From: Pseudomonas sp. URMO17WK12:I2
GTDB lineage: Bacteria > Pseudomonadota > Gammaproteobacteria > Pseudomonadales > Pseudomonadaceae
Reading direction: 5' to 3'
Assembly (NCBI RefSeq): GCF_003253735.1
Contig: NZ_QKYW01000012.1
Coordinates: 1 to 64,000, forward strand
Length of the DNA: 64,000 nucleotides
Made by a program: the position numbers and the translations under genes. The notes beneath the pieces were generated by a model that saw only the letters and a program-made list of their open reading frames with translations, did not search any database and was not told where the DNA came from. Of the stretch, positions 26,793 to 37,976 are shown in pieces. How positions within the stretch are numbered: the stretch's first letter is position 1; every line of letters begins with the position of its first letter.

Positions 26793-29249
26793 ATGGCCGA
26801 GGAAACAGTGAAAGCAACAGACAACGTCGATACTTTCAAACAACTGATCCTGGCCAAGCTCAGGTATTCGGTGGGCAAGGATCCAGGCAACGCCTTCGCT
26901 CACGACTGGTTCGAGGCGGTCGCCCTGGCAGCTCGCGATCACCTGATCGACCACTGGGAAGATGCCTCCCTGCAGGTCGACCGCCAGGAGCAGAAACGCG
27001 TCTATTACCTCTCGCTGGAATTTCTGATCGGCCGCCTGCTGGTCGACAACCTCAGCAACCTCGGCTTGCTGGATACCGCCCGCGAAGCGCTGGCCCAGCT
27101 GGACGTGGATTTCGAGCAGATTCGCAACCTCGAGCCGGATGCCGCCCTCGGCAACGGTGGCCTGGGCCGCCTGGCTGCCTGCTTCATGGAAAGCATGGCG
27201 ACCCTCAACATCGCCGCCCACGGTTACGGCATTCGCTACGAGCACGGCCTGTTCCGTCAGGTGGTGGTCGATGGCTGGCAGCAGGAGCACACCGAGACCT
27301 GGCTGGATTTCGGCAACCCCTGGGAGTTCGAGCGCCCGGAAGTCGCCTATAGCGTCGGCTTTGGTGGCAGCGTGGTGAACCTGGCCGACTCTGGCGAGGT
27401 ATCGCGCCACGAGTGGCAGCCCAATGAGCAGGTGCGCGCCATCGCCTACGACACCCCGGTGGTCGGCTGGCGTCACTCCAGCGTCAACACCCTGCGCCTG
27501 TGGCGGGCCCGCGCCGAGGAAGACCTGCAGCTGGAACGCTTCAATGCCGGCGATCACTTCGGCGCAGTAGCCGATGTGGTCAGGGCGGAAAGTATTTCCC
27601 GAGTGCTCTACCCGGCGGACAGCACCGAAGCCGGTCAGGAGCTGCGCCTGCGCCAGGAGTTCTTCTTCGTCTCGGCGTCGCTGCAGGATCTGATCGCCCG
27701 GCACCTGGAGCTGAATCTCGACATTCACTCGCTGCCCGATCGCGTCGCCATCCAGCTCAACGACACCCACCCGGCGATCGCCGTGGCCGAGCTGATGCGC
27801 CTGCTGGTCGACGTGTACCGCCTGGAGTGGTTCGAGGCCTGGAAACTGACCACCGCAACGCTGTCCTACACCAACCACACCCTGCTGCCCGAGGCGCTCG
27901 AGTCCTGGCCGGTGTCGTTGATGGAACGTCTGCTGCCGCGGCACATGCAGATCATCTACCTGATCAATGCCTACCACATCGATTCGCTGCGCGCGAAGGA
28001 GATCCACGACTTCGACCTGCTGCGCTCGGTGTCGCTGATCGACGAAGACCACGGCCGCCGGGTGCGCATGGGCAACCTGGCATTCCTCGGCTCGCACAGC
28101 ATCAACGGCGTGTCGGCGCTGCACACCAACCTGATGCGCAAGAGCGTGTTCAGCGACTTCCATCGCCTGTACCCGGAGCGCATCAACAACAAGACCAACG
28201 GCGTGACCTTCCGCCGCTGGCTGTACCAGGCGAACCCGCAACTGACCGAGCTGTTGGTCGGCTCCCTGGGCGAGGGTGTGCTCGACGCGCCGGAGACCAC
28301 CCTGCGCTCGCTGGAGCCGTTCGCCGCCAAGTCCTCGTTCCGCAAGCAGTTCGCTGCCCAGCGCCAGCACGCCAAGCGTGCCCTGGCCGAGCTGGTGCGC
28401 GAACGCATGGGCATCAGCCTTGACACCCAGGCGATCTTCGACGTGCAGGTCAAGCGCATCCACGAATACAAGCGCCAGCTGCTCAACCTGCTGCACACCG
28501 TGGCGCTGTACCAGGCGATGCGCAACGACCCGGCCACCGACTGGGCGCCGCGGGTGAAGATCTTCGCCGGCAAGGCTGCGGCCAGCTATCACCAGGCCAA
28601 GCTGATCATCAAGCTGGCCAACGACATCAGCCGCACCGTCAACGCCGACCCGACCCTGCGCGGGCTGCTCAAGGTGGTGTTCATCCCCAACTACAACGTC
28701 AGCCTGGCCGAGGTGATCATTCCGGCTGCGGATCTTTCCGAACAGATTTCCACGGCAGGGCTGGAGGCGTCCGGCACCAGCAACATGAAGTTCGCCCTCA
28801 ACGGGGCGTTGACCATCGGCACGCTCGACGGCGCCAACGTGGAGATGTCCGAGCAGATCGGTCGCGAGAACATGTTCATCTTCGGCATGACCGCCCAGCA
28901 GGTAGCCGCGCGCTCGCGGCGTGACCTGAACATGAGCGCCGAGGTGGCGGCCTCCGAGCGGCTGGCGGGGGCCCTGGAGGCGATCCGTTCCGGGGTGTTC
29001 TCGCCGGACGATCCGGGCCGCTACACCGGGCTGATCGATGGCCTGCTGGCCCATGACCGCTTCCTGGTCTGCGCGGATTTCCAGGCCTACTGGGATGCGC
29101 AGCGCAAGGTCGACATGCTCTGGCGCACGCCGGATCGCTGGTGGCAGGCGGCGGTACTCAATACCGCGCGCACCGGCTGGTTCTCCTCGGACCGCACCAT
29201 CCGCGAGTACGCCAAGGAGATCTGGAACGTGGGCGGCCTCGACGGCTGA
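26793..29249 (+). CDS. glgP: Glycogen/maltodextrin phosphorylase
   Basis: An 818-residue GT35 enzyme that releases glucose-1-phosphate from alpha-1,4-glucan. The pyridoxal-phosphate lysine is K666 in EASGTSNMKFALNG. Other family segments are LPDRVAIQLNDTHPAIAVAELMR and GNGGLGRLAACFMESMATL. Full length. First of the window's glycogen genes. With GlgX and TreY it would supply breakdown, opposing the GlgE route. A clear terminator follows. Confidence 0.96.
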   Translation: MAEETVKATDNVDTFKQLILAKLRYSVGKDPGNAFAHDWFEAVALAARDHLIDHWEDASLQVDRQEQKRVYYLSLEFLIGRLLVDNLSNLGLLDTAREALAQLDVDFEQIRNLEPDAALGNGGLGRLAACFMESMATLNIAAHGYGIRYEHGLFRQVVVDGWQQEHTETWLDFGNPWEFERPEVAYSVGFGGSVVNLADSGEVSRHEWQPNEQVRAIAYDTPVVGWRHSSVNTLRLWRARAEEDLQLERFNAGDHFGAVADVVRAESISRVLYPADSTEAGQELRLRQEFFFVSASLQDLIARHLELNLDIHSLPDRVAIQLNDTHPAIAVAELMRLLVDVYRLEWFEAWKLTTATLSYTNHTLLPEALESWPVSLMERLLPRHMQIIYLINAYHIDSLRAKEIHDFDLLRSVSLIDEDHGRRVRMGNLAFLGSHSINGVSALHTNLMRKSVFSDFHRLYPERINNKTNGVTFRRWLYQANPQLTELLVGSLGEGVLDAPETTLRSLEPFAAKSSFRKQFAAQRQHAKRALAELVRERMGISLDTQAIFDVQVKRIHEYKRQLLNLLHTVALYQAMRNDPATDWAPRVKIFAGKAAASYHQAKLIIKLANDISRTVNADPTLRGLLKVVFIPNYNVSLAEVIIPAADLSEQISTAGLEASGTSNMKFALNGALTIGTLDGANVEMSEQIGRENMFIFGMTAQQVAARSRRDLNMSAEVAASERLAGALEAIRSGVFSPDDPGRYTGLIDGLLAHDRFLVCADFQAYWDAQRKVDMLWRTPDRWWQAAVLNTARTGWFSSDRTIREYAKEIWNVGGLDG

Positions 29250-29265
29250 CCGCTGCGCAACAACG

Positions 29266-29302
29266 AGAAGCCCGGCATGCCTCGCACATGCCGGGCTTTT
29301 TC
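29266..29302 (+). terminator. Rho-independent terminator after glgP
   Basis: AGCCCGGCATG (29269-29279) pairs with CATGCCGGGCT (29287-29297), followed by TTTT. An A-rich stretch precedes it. Confidence 0.88.
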
Positions 29303-29498
29303 ATGCTCAGGCCAGGCGTAAATGCCGTCCGTCCTGTTGCCGGGCACCGCTTCGCTAAATAACTCGAACGTCCCCCTGCTTGCAGCCTCACATTCCTGAG
29401 GCGTCCACACGTCCGAGCCGCGCCTGCCTGAGCGCGGCGGACGCTGTTGCCCCCGATCAGTCGATCTGGCGGGCGATACCACTGCGAGGAGATGACTG

Positions 29499-31637
<2,139 letters not shown>

Positions 31638-31643
31638 TGTGAA

Positions 31644-31675
31644 AAAGCCCCTGCGCCGCAAGGTGCAGGGGCTTT
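31644..31675 (+). terminator. Rho-independent terminator after katE
   Basis: AAAGCCCCTGC (31644-31654) pairs with GCAGGGGCTTT (31665-31675), directly after the stop codon. Confidence 0.85.
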
Positions 31676-31764
31676 CAGCTGGGTATTAGAACCTTTTCAT
31701 AATCGTCCGGCCCGATTTCAGCGCTTTGCCTGCAAAGTGGCGGGAGTGGACGTTCGCGTAAATT

Positions 31765-31830
31765 GTAGGAGGGGCTTTAGCCCCGAGCTCTTTGCACCCT
31801 CATAAAGCTCGGGGCTAAAGCCCCTCCTAC
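31765..31830. repeat. Perfect 25-bp inverted repeat
   Basis: The arms 31765-31789 and 31806-31830 are exact reverse complements, beginning GTAGGAGGGGCTTTAGCCCC. The loop is 16 bp. It shares GGGCTTTAGCCC with the attC inner stem of the left end, though without attC outer cores. Likely another family of dispersed palindrome. Confidence 0.8.
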
Positions 31831-31901
31831 GCTATTCTCACCGGCTGCTTTTGCCTTATAGCAGCCTCTTCAACGTTGCCTGGAATATCGTGACCAGATT
31901 C

Positions 31902-32150
31902 TTAGCTGGTCAGCACATGCGCATGCTGCTGACAGGTGCGCTGGGCGCGAGCGCGCATTTTGGCGCGCCGTGGCGCGTGCTGACGGCGCCAGGCTGGATC
32001 GTTGGGCGAGGCGGGCAGTGCGGGGAATTCCTCGGCCAGCTGGGCCTCGAGCTGATAGCGGTTGAGCAGGCGCAACATACCCCACAACATAGCCGCCGAT
32101 ACCAGCAGCCAACCGGAAATCATCAACAGAATGTAGCTTTCAGGACTCAT
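31902..32150 (-). CDS. Small single-pass membrane protein (82 aa)
   Basis: 82 residues, MSPESYILLMISGWLLVSAAMLWGM..., with one N-terminal membrane helix (about 5-25) and a basic cytoplasmic tail rich in R, Q and H. ATG 32148-32150 lies inside the stop of the upstream gene (ATGA overlap) with GAGGAGG in front, so the two are co-translated. Role unknown. Confidence 0.75.
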   Translation of the reverse strand: MSPESYILLMISGWLLVSAAMLWGMLRLLNRYQLEAQLAEEFPALPASPNDPAWRRQHAPRRAKMRARAQRTCQQHAHVLTS

Positions 32151-32734
32151 GGTGCCTCCTCGGCCTGTGGGCGAGGGTCGACGTGCAAACGCTGTTTGAC
32201 GCTCGTGCCCTGCAGGCATTGGTCTATCACGCTGCAGGCGTAATGTTGCAGCGTGATGATTGCTATAGGCTCAGTACCGCCATGGCGGGGTGCATCGACC
32301 AGCGTCCAGGCCAGTGGCGACTTGTGCAGGCTGTGCTGCAGGTGTTCGAGCTTCTCGGCGGGCAACCCGTCGTCGTGATCCAGCCAGCTGTGTTCGCCGA
32401 TCAGTAGCAGACGCTCCACGCCCGCCGTGGGCAAGCCCTCGAGCAGCGCGATGATGGCATCGTAGGTCCGCTCGAATCCCTCCACCCGCAGCTGACGGCT
32501 GTTTAGCACGACGATGACTGCATCCATGCCGGCGACGCTGCGTGCCACGCTGTCGGCCTGGAACGGCGTGCCGCTCTTGGCTGCCAGGCCTGGACGTGCG
32601 GCGATATCGGTCGGGTCATCGACAATCACCACGACCTGCAGGCCTCGCTCCAGCAGCACGTCCTGCAGGGCGTCGGTGACACGATCCGGCGCACCGTAGA
32701 GGGCAATTTTGTCGATGGCTCGTAGGTCGCTCAT
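32147..32734 (-). CDS. NAD(P)-binding Rossmann-like protein (195 aa)
   Basis: A 195-residue protein resembling atypical SDR/NmrA-type NAD(P)H-binding proteins: KIALYGAPDRVTDALQDVLLERG at the N-terminus, then MDAVIVVLNS and VERLLLIGEHSWLD. The usual GxxGxxG is degenerate (GAPDRV), so cofactor binding is uncertain. Overlaps the next gene by 4 nt. Probably part of a three-gene unit with the small gene upstream. Confidence 0.7.
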   Translation of the reverse strand: MSDLRAIDKIALYGAPDRVTDALQDVLLERGLQVVVIVDDPTDIAARPGLAAKSGTPFQADSVARSVAGMDAVIVVLNSRQLRVEGFERTYDAIIALLEGLPTAGVERLLLIGEHSWLDHDDGLPAEKLEHLQHSLHKSPLAWTLVDAPRHGGTEPIAIITLQHYACSVIDQCLQGTSVKQRLHVDPRPQAEEAP

Positions 32735-32742
32735 GATCTGGC

Positions 32743-32961
32743 TCAGGTCTGTCGCTGTTGGCCGGGTTCCTGCTCGCTCGAATCGCCCAGAGGTTTGACC
32801 TCGATATCGGTGATCTCGCTGGGCAGCTCACTGCTGTGCAGTGATTCGATGTGATAGCGGGCCTGCTCGGGCGTCAGCACCGAGGCCCCCGCCTGCACTT
32901 CGGTGGATTTCTTCTGCTTGCCAAGCCGGTAGCTGACGAGAAAGTAGTGATTTCTGGACAT
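32743..32961 (-). CDS. Small conserved-looking protein (72 aa)
   Basis: 72 residues, MSRNHYFLVSYRLGKQKKSTEV..., polar, no membrane segment, with a Gln/Glu-rich tail. Start ATG 32959-32961 is chosen for the clean N-terminus; a longer in-frame start lies 63 nt upstream. It precedes the Rossmann-like gene by 8 bp. Function not recognised. Confidence 0.6.
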   Translation of the reverse strand: MSRNHYFLVSYRLGKQKKSTEVQAGASVLTPEQARYHIESLHSSELPSEITDIEVKPLGDSSEQEPGQQRQT

Positions 32962-33175
32962 CCCAACCCAACCTCTTTTCGTCTGGCGCATGTAGCGCGT
33001 GGCGGCATGTTCGCCTGTCATCACAACTGACTGGGCGGCGTTGGCCGACGTTCAGGTTTTTCGCCCAGCGGTATGCCGTTAAAAAAGCCAAACCTCTGCC
33101 TGTCGGTGGGGTCGATTGCAGCAGCGTGGCGGGCGCTGCGCTGATTTCCTGATCGAGCAGGCTGGAGCAACCGAC

Positions 33176-33664
33176 TTGAGTTTCTGGGACGCGGTATTGG
33201 CCACTTTGGCCAACGAATTTTCCGATCTGAGCAGCCCCGAGCAATTCACCCAGGTCACCTTGCGCCTGCTGTTGGCGGCACTGCTGGGCGGCCTGCTGGG
33301 GCTCGAGCGCGAAACCAGTGGCAAGGCCGCCGGTGTGCGCACCCATATGCTGGTGGCCATCGGCTCGGCGATGTTCGTGCTGGTGCCGGCGCAGATGGGA
33401 GCCGAGCACGACGCCATGAGCCGGGTCATCCAGGGCCTGGTGGCCGGTATCGGCTTCCTCTGCGCGGGCACCATCATCAAGGGTGACTCGATGACCGAGG
33501 TGAAAGGTCTGACCACCGCCGCGGGCATCTGGCTGACCGCCGCCATCGGCATCACCATCGGCATGGGCCGCGAGGCAACCGCGGTGTTGGCCACGCTGAT
33601 GGCACTGTTCATTTTCAACACCGTGCCGCACCTGATTGCCTGGCTGGAAAAGCGCGCGCGTTGA
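33176..33664 (+). CDS. MgtC/SapB-family membrane protein
   Basis: A 162-residue protein with four hydrophobic segments. It has the MgtC core LRLLLAALLGGLLGLERETSGKAAGVRTHMLVAIGSAMF, then GIGFLCAGTIIKGDSMTEVKGLTTAAGIWLTAAIGITIGMG. MgtC proteins modulate ATP synthase and magnesium or acid stress survival. Start TTG 33176 is preceded by GGAG at 8 nt; another TTG in frame at 33116 is less likely. The extended C-terminal domain of virulence MgtC is absent. Confidence 0.85.
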   Translation: MSFWDAVLATLANEFSDLSSPEQFTQVTLRLLLAALLGGLLGLERETSGKAAGVRTHMLVAIGSAMFVLVPAQMGAEHDAMSRVIQGLVAGIGFLCAGTIIKGDSMTEVKGLTTAAGIWLTAAIGITIGMGREATAVLATLMALFIFNTVPHLIAWLEKRAR

Positions 33665-33729
33665 ATACTGGAACGTCTTGGCGCCGGCCACGCTCCTATA
33701 GGGTATCGGGTGAATCAAGGGAGCCTGGG

Positions 33730-33972
33730 ATGTTCCGAGACTTCAAGGGATGCATTGCCTGGACGGACGCCATGAAGGATGGCCAGCATTACGTTGGCCT
33801 GATCGAGTACCAGCCAAAATGCGCTGGCGCCGCCGTGCAGTTGCTCTGGGTGCCTGCCTTCGGTTCGGTTTGCGAGAGCGAGGCGGAAACCGCTGCCGAC
33901 AACCTGCTTCGGCAGATTCGTGACATCACCATCGACGGCGATGTGATCTACCGCGATGGCGTCACCCTGTAG
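33730..33972 (+). CDS. Small protein of unknown function (80 aa)
   Basis: 80 residues, MFRDFKGCIAWTDAMKDGQHYVGLIEYQP..., soluble with two cysteines (about 8 and 33-52 region). ATG 33730 follows GGGAGCCTGGG. It has a beta-rich N-terminal half and a helical segment EAETAADNLLRQIRDI. It lies between mgtC-like and ku genes; no assigned function. Confidence 0.65.
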   Translation: MFRDFKGCIAWTDAMKDGQHYVGLIEYQPKCAGAAVQLLWVPAFGSVCESEAETAADNLLRQIRDITIDGDVIYRDGVTL

Positions 33973-34087
33973 GTCGTCCCTCTCTTGAGCCTGATCCCAC
34001 GCCGCCCCGGCCCTCCAGCGGATCACTGAAACTTTTGTTTTCACCGGCCAGTCACCCGTACAGATGCTTATCACGGGAGACGGCGGT

Positions 34088-34912
34088 ATGGCGCGTGCAA
34101 TCTGGAAAGGGGCGATCAGTTTCGGGCTGGTCCATATTCCCGTATCACTGGTCTCGGCGACCGAGTCCAAGGGCATCGACTTCGACTGGCTCGACTCGCG
34201 CAGCATGGAGCCTGTGGGCTACAAGCGCGTCAACAAGGCCACCGGCAAGGAAGTCGACAAGGAGCACATCGCCAAGGGCGTGCAGGTGGAGAAGGGCCGC
34301 TACGTGATCATCAGCGAGGACGAGATTCGCGCCGCCCACCCCGAGTCGACCCAGACCATCGATATCTTCGGCTTTCTCGATGCCAAGGACATTCCCCTGC
34401 AGAACATCGAGCGGCCCTACTACCTGGCGCCGGACAAGCGCGGCGAAAAGGTCTACGCACTGCTGCAGCAGACCCTCAAGGATTCCGGCAAGGTAGCGCT
34501 CGCCAATGTGGTGTTGCACGTCAAGCAGCACCTGGCGGCGCTGATGGTCGACGGTGACGCGCTGATTCTGGTAATGCTGCGCTGGCCCGATGAGGTGCGC
34601 GGCCTCGATACCCTGGAACTCAGCACGGCGGTCACCGGTGCCAAGCTCAGCAAGGGCGAGCGCGACATGGCCAAGCGCCTGGTGCGCGACATGACTATCG
34701 AGTGGTCGCCCGACGAATACCAGGACACCTTCCGCGACGAGATCATGAAGCTGGTCGAGAAGAAGGCCAAGGCCGGCAAGATCGAAGACGTGGAAGGCGG
34801 CGAGCGCAAGCCGGCCAGCAAGAGCGCCGACGTCATCGACCTTACCGATCTGCTCAAGCGCAGCCTGGAAGGCAATTCCAGCAAGCCTGCGCGCAAACGC
34901 TCATCCAAGTGA
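34088..34912 (+). CDS. ku: Non-homologous end-joining protein Ku
   Basis: A 274-residue bacterial Ku: it binds DNA double-strand ends as a dimer and recruits LigD. The N-terminus MARAIWKGAISFGLVHIPVSL is diagnostic, and the ring core includes RPYYLAPDKRGEKVYALLQQTLKDSGKVALA. A Lys/Ser-rich tail ends AR KRSSK-like. ATG 34088 has GGGAG upstream. ligD starts 11 nt after the stop, forming a two-gene repair operon. Confidence 0.97.
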   Translation: MARAIWKGAISFGLVHIPVSLVSATESKGIDFDWLDSRSMEPVGYKRVNKATGKEVDKEHIAKGVQVEKGRYVIISEDEIRAAHPESTQTIDIFGFLDAKDIPLQNIERPYYLAPDKRGEKVYALLQQTLKDSGKVALANVVLHVKQHLAALMVDGDALILVMLRWPDEVRGLDTLELSTAVTGAKLSKGERDMAKRLVRDMTIEWSPDEYQDTFRDEIMKLVEKKAKAGKIEDVEGGERKPASKSADVIDLTDLLKRSLEGNSSKPARKRSSK

Positions 34913-34923
34913 GGTGAGCGGCC

Positions 34924-37497
34924 ATGGCCAAGGTAACCAGCGATTACAACCGCAAGCGCAATTTCGACTCCACCAGCGAACCCCGGGAATCCGGCCGGCG
35001 CAGCCGCGCCAAGGGCGGAGCGCTGAGTTTCGTGGTGCAGAAGCATGATGCACGGCACCTGCATTACGATTTTCGCCTGGAGCTGCAGGGCACCCTGAAA
35101 AGCTGGGCCGTGCCCAAGGGTCCCAGCCTCGACCCCAAGCAGAAGCGTCTGGCCGTGCATGTTGAGGATCACCCGCTGGCCTACGCCAGCTTCGAGGGCA
35201 GCATCGCCGAGGGCAATTACGGGGCGGGTGATGTGATCGTCTGGGATCATGGCATCTGGCAGCCCGAGGGCGATCCCGTCGCGGCGTACGAGGCCGGCAA
35301 GCTCAAGTTCACCCTGGTCGGCGAGAAGCTCAGCGGCGCCTGGACGCTGGTACGCACGCGTTTGAAAGGCAGTGGCGACAAGCAGCAATGGCTGCTGATC
35401 AAGGAGCAGGACGACGTGGCCAGGCCGGCCGACGAGTACGACATCGTCAGCGAACTGCCAGCCAGCGTGATCAGCGGCGGACTGGTCGGCGGCATGGCCA
35501 AGCCGGCGGCCAATCAGGCCGGCAAGACCAAGACGCGCAGCAAGGCTCCGGCAAAGGCGGTCGAGACCAAGACCAAGGCAGGCAAATCCGCCCAATCGAC
35601 CATGCCGGACACCCTATCGCCGCAGCTGGCCACCCTGGTCGAGTCGCCCCCGGCCGGTGACTGGCTCTACGAGATCAAGTACGACGGCTACCGCATCATG
35701 GCGCGTGTCAAAGATGGCGAGGTGACCCTGTTCAGCCGCAACGGCCACGACTGGACGGCGCGCCTGGCGCCCCAGGCCAAGGCCCTGGCCAAGCTGGGGC
35801 TCGGCGACAGCTGGCTGGATGGCGAGGCGGTGGTGCTCGACGAGCAGGGCATGCCGGATTTTCAAGCGCTGCAGAACGCCTTCGATGACGCGCGCAGTGG
35901 CGACATCCTGTACTTCCTGTTCGACGCACCCTGGCTCGATGGTGTCGATCAGCGGGAATTGCCCGTCGAGCAGCGCCGCCAGGCGCTGCAACAGAAACTG
36001 CCGAAACGCAAAGGCCCGCTGCGTTTTTCCGAAGCCTTCGAGGTCGATCACCAGAGCGTCTTGGGCAGCGCCTGCGCATTGGGTTTGGAAGGGGTGATCG
36101 GCAAGCGAGCCGGCAGCCCCTATCGCTCTTCGCGCAGCGCCGACTGGATCAAGCTCAAATGCCGGCAGCGCCAGGAGTTCGTGGTGGTCGGCTTCAGCAA
36201 ACCCCAGGGCAGCCGCTCTGGGTTCGGTGCGCTGCTGCTGGCGGTCAACGAGGCCAAGGGCTTGCGCTACGCCGGGCGGGTCGGGACCGGCTTCAACGAG
36301 GCGCTGCTTGGCAACCTGCACAAACGCATGAAGGCATTGGCGCGAGACGACGCGCCGCTGCACAAGCAACCCAGCGCGGCGCAGCGACGTGGCGTGCAGT
36401 GGATCGAGCCGCAACTGGTGGTCGAGGTCGCGTTCGCCGGTTGGACCGGGGAGGGTCTGGTACGCCAGGGTGCTTTCGTTGGGGAGCGCACTGACAAACC
36501 GGCCGAGCAGATCGTCGAGGAACGGCCGGCGCCAGCCAAGGCAGTGGAAGAGGGCGCAACGGGCAGGCAGGCCGCTGGCAAAGGCGGCACGCGAAAGGGT
36601 CGCGAGCAGATTGGCGAGGTATCGGTCAGCCATCCCGAACGGGTCATCGACGAGCAGAGTGGCACCACCAAGGCGCAGCTCGCGCGTTTCTACGCCGAGA
36701 TCGCCGACTGGCTGCTACCCGAGGTGCGTAACCGCCCGGTTTCGCTGCTGCGCGCACCAGGCGGTGTCGGCGGTGAACAGTTCTTCCAGAAACATGCCGA
36801 GCGCCTGGACATACCCAACATCCGTCACCTGGACGCCGAACTCGATCCCGGCCATGACCGGCTGATGACCATCGACAGCGTGCCGGCCCTGGTGGGAGCT
36901 GTGCAGATGGGCACCATCGAGCTGCACACCTGGAACGCCGCCTACGCGAGCATCGAGCGGCCGGACCGGCTGATCCTCGACCTCGACCCGGACCCGGCGC
37001 TGCCCTGGCGCGCCGTGCTGGAGGCCACGCGCCTGAGCCTGTCGGTACTCGACGAGCTGGGCCTGGAAACCTTCGTGAAAACCAGCGGCGGCGCCGGCAT
37101 GCACCTGGTGGTGCCGCTGGCGCGGCATGTCGGCTGGGACACCCTCAAGGCCTTTGGCAAGGCGATCTCGCAATTCATGGCCAGCGAGCTGCCGGATCGC
37201 TTCAGTGCCCGTATGGGGCCGAAAAATCGCATCGGCAAGGTCTACCTGGATTACCTGCGCAATGGCCGTGGTGCCAGCACCGTGGCGGCCTATTCGGTAC
37301 GCGCACGGCCTGGCTTGCCGGTGTCGGTGCCGATCAGCCGCGAGGAGTTGGGGCAATTGCGCGACTCCAGGCACTGGCATATCGGCAACCTGCAGCAGCG
37401 CCTGGACAAGCTCGAGGACGATCCCTGGGCCGGTTACACCAACCGGCAGCGCATCACCGCGGCGATGTGGAAAAAGCTCGGCGCCGACTCTCTCTGA
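34924..37497 (+). CDS. ligD: Multifunctional NHEJ DNA ligase D
   Basis: An 857-residue three-domain enzyme. N-terminal 3'-phosphoesterase (about 35-190: KHDARHLHYDFRLELQGTLKSWAVPKGPS). Central ATP-dependent ligase with nucleotidyl lysine K252 in YEIKYDGYRIM, and the following OB domain to about 540. C-terminal primase-polymerase (about 560-857) has the metal-binding LILDLDPDP and the segment TSGGAGMHLVVPL. Domain order PE-LIG-POL is that of pseudomonads. Linkers at 195-225 and 525-555 are Lys/Gly-rich. Acts with Ku on stationary-phase breaks. Confidence 0.97.
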   Translation: MAKVTSDYNRKRNFDSTSEPRESGRRSRAKGGALSFVVQKHDARHLHYDFRLELQGTLKSWAVPKGPSLDPKQKRLAVHVEDHPLAYASFEGSIAEGNYGAGDVIVWDHGIWQPEGDPVAAYEAGKLKFTLVGEKLSGAWTLVRTRLKGSGDKQQWLLIKEQDDVARPADEYDIVSELPASVISGGLVGGMAKPAANQAGKTKTRSKAPAKAVETKTKAGKSAQSTMPDTLSPQLATLVESPPAGDWLYEIKYDGYRIMARVKDGEVTLFSRNGHDWTARLAPQAKALAKLGLGDSWLDGEAVVLDEQGMPDFQALQNAFDDARSGDILYFLFDAPWLDGVDQRELPVEQRRQALQQKLPKRKGPLRFSEAFEVDHQSVLGSACALGLEGVIGKRAGSPYRSSRSADWIKLKCRQRQEFVVVGFSKPQGSRSGFGALLLAVNEAKGLRYAGRVGTGFNEALLGNLHKRMKALARDDAPLHKQPSAAQRRGVQWIEPQLVVEVAFAGWTGEGLVRQGAFVGERTDKPAEQIVEERPAPAKAVEEGATGRQAAGKGGTRKGREQIGEVSVSHPERVIDEQSGTTKAQLARFYAEIADWLLPEVRNRPVSLLRAPGGVGGEQFFQKHAERLDIPNIRHLDAELDPGHDRLMTIDSVPALVGAVQMGTIELHTWNAAYASIERPDRLILDLDPDPALPWRAVLEATRLSLSVLDELGLETFVKTSGGAGMHLVVPLARHVGWDTLKAFGKAISQFMASELPDRFSARMGPKNRIGKVYLDYLRNGRGASTVAAYSVRARPGLPVSVPISREELGQLRDSRHWHIGNLQQRLDKLEDDPWAGYTNRQRITAAMWKKLGADSL

Positions 37498-37976
37498 GCG
37501 CTTGCCTTCAGCGCCTTGGCTGCAAAATGCGGCAGCCGCCAGTCGTTCACTTGGGGAGGGTGATGATTATCTGTGGGAGCGGGCCATGCCCGCGAAACAA
37601 TCACGGGCATGGGCTAGGCGCCCCCGCCTGTTCCCACAATGGACCAGCGACATCTGCTTTTGGCTTGAAGCACCCTATTTAATGTCGCCTTAAAAGATCA
37701 TGAACAGGTTCTGAGGCGTATTGACCTCGCCTCGGAAACTCTGAACTTTGCCGGAGACGCCAGGTTCGGAGATAGACAGGTCGCAGCGCCAGGGAACTTT
37801 CTGCCACCGCGCACGCTAGAGCCGTTTCAACCGGGTGGCTCGCTCGTGCAGCCTGTAGCGAAAGGCCTGGCGCCGCGCCGCTTCGCATTCAGGTACGTAT
37901 TTTCGCGTACGGCCTTGTGGCATGTGCCATGGGGTGAACAGCTTATACGCCTGCCAGGCGTGAGGAGCCCGTTTCG
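37498..37976. other. Intergenic region before glgE with REP pair
   Basis: About 480 bp without a credible gene. A REP doublet lies in the left part. The right part (37700-37970) must hold the glgE promoter; GGAACTTT (37794-37801) resembles an ECF-type -35, but no matching -10 was found. Confidence 0.5.
37572..37638. repeat. REP-type palindrome pair
   Basis: TGTGGGAGCGGGCCATGCCC (37572-37591) and an inverse arm ending CCTGTTCCCACA (to 37638), with inner CGGGCATGGGC. Same family as those at 8484, 21231 and 48836. Confidence 0.8.

Noticed and set aside
26793..29054. Long minus-strand frame opposite glgP
   Set aside because: Low-complexity V/G/Q/H-rich translation is a shadow of the glgP codons; glgP has family motifs along its whole length.
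37740..37840. AlgU-type promoter before glgE
   Set aside because: GAACTT-like hexamers are present, but none has a matching TCTGA-type -10 at the right distance.
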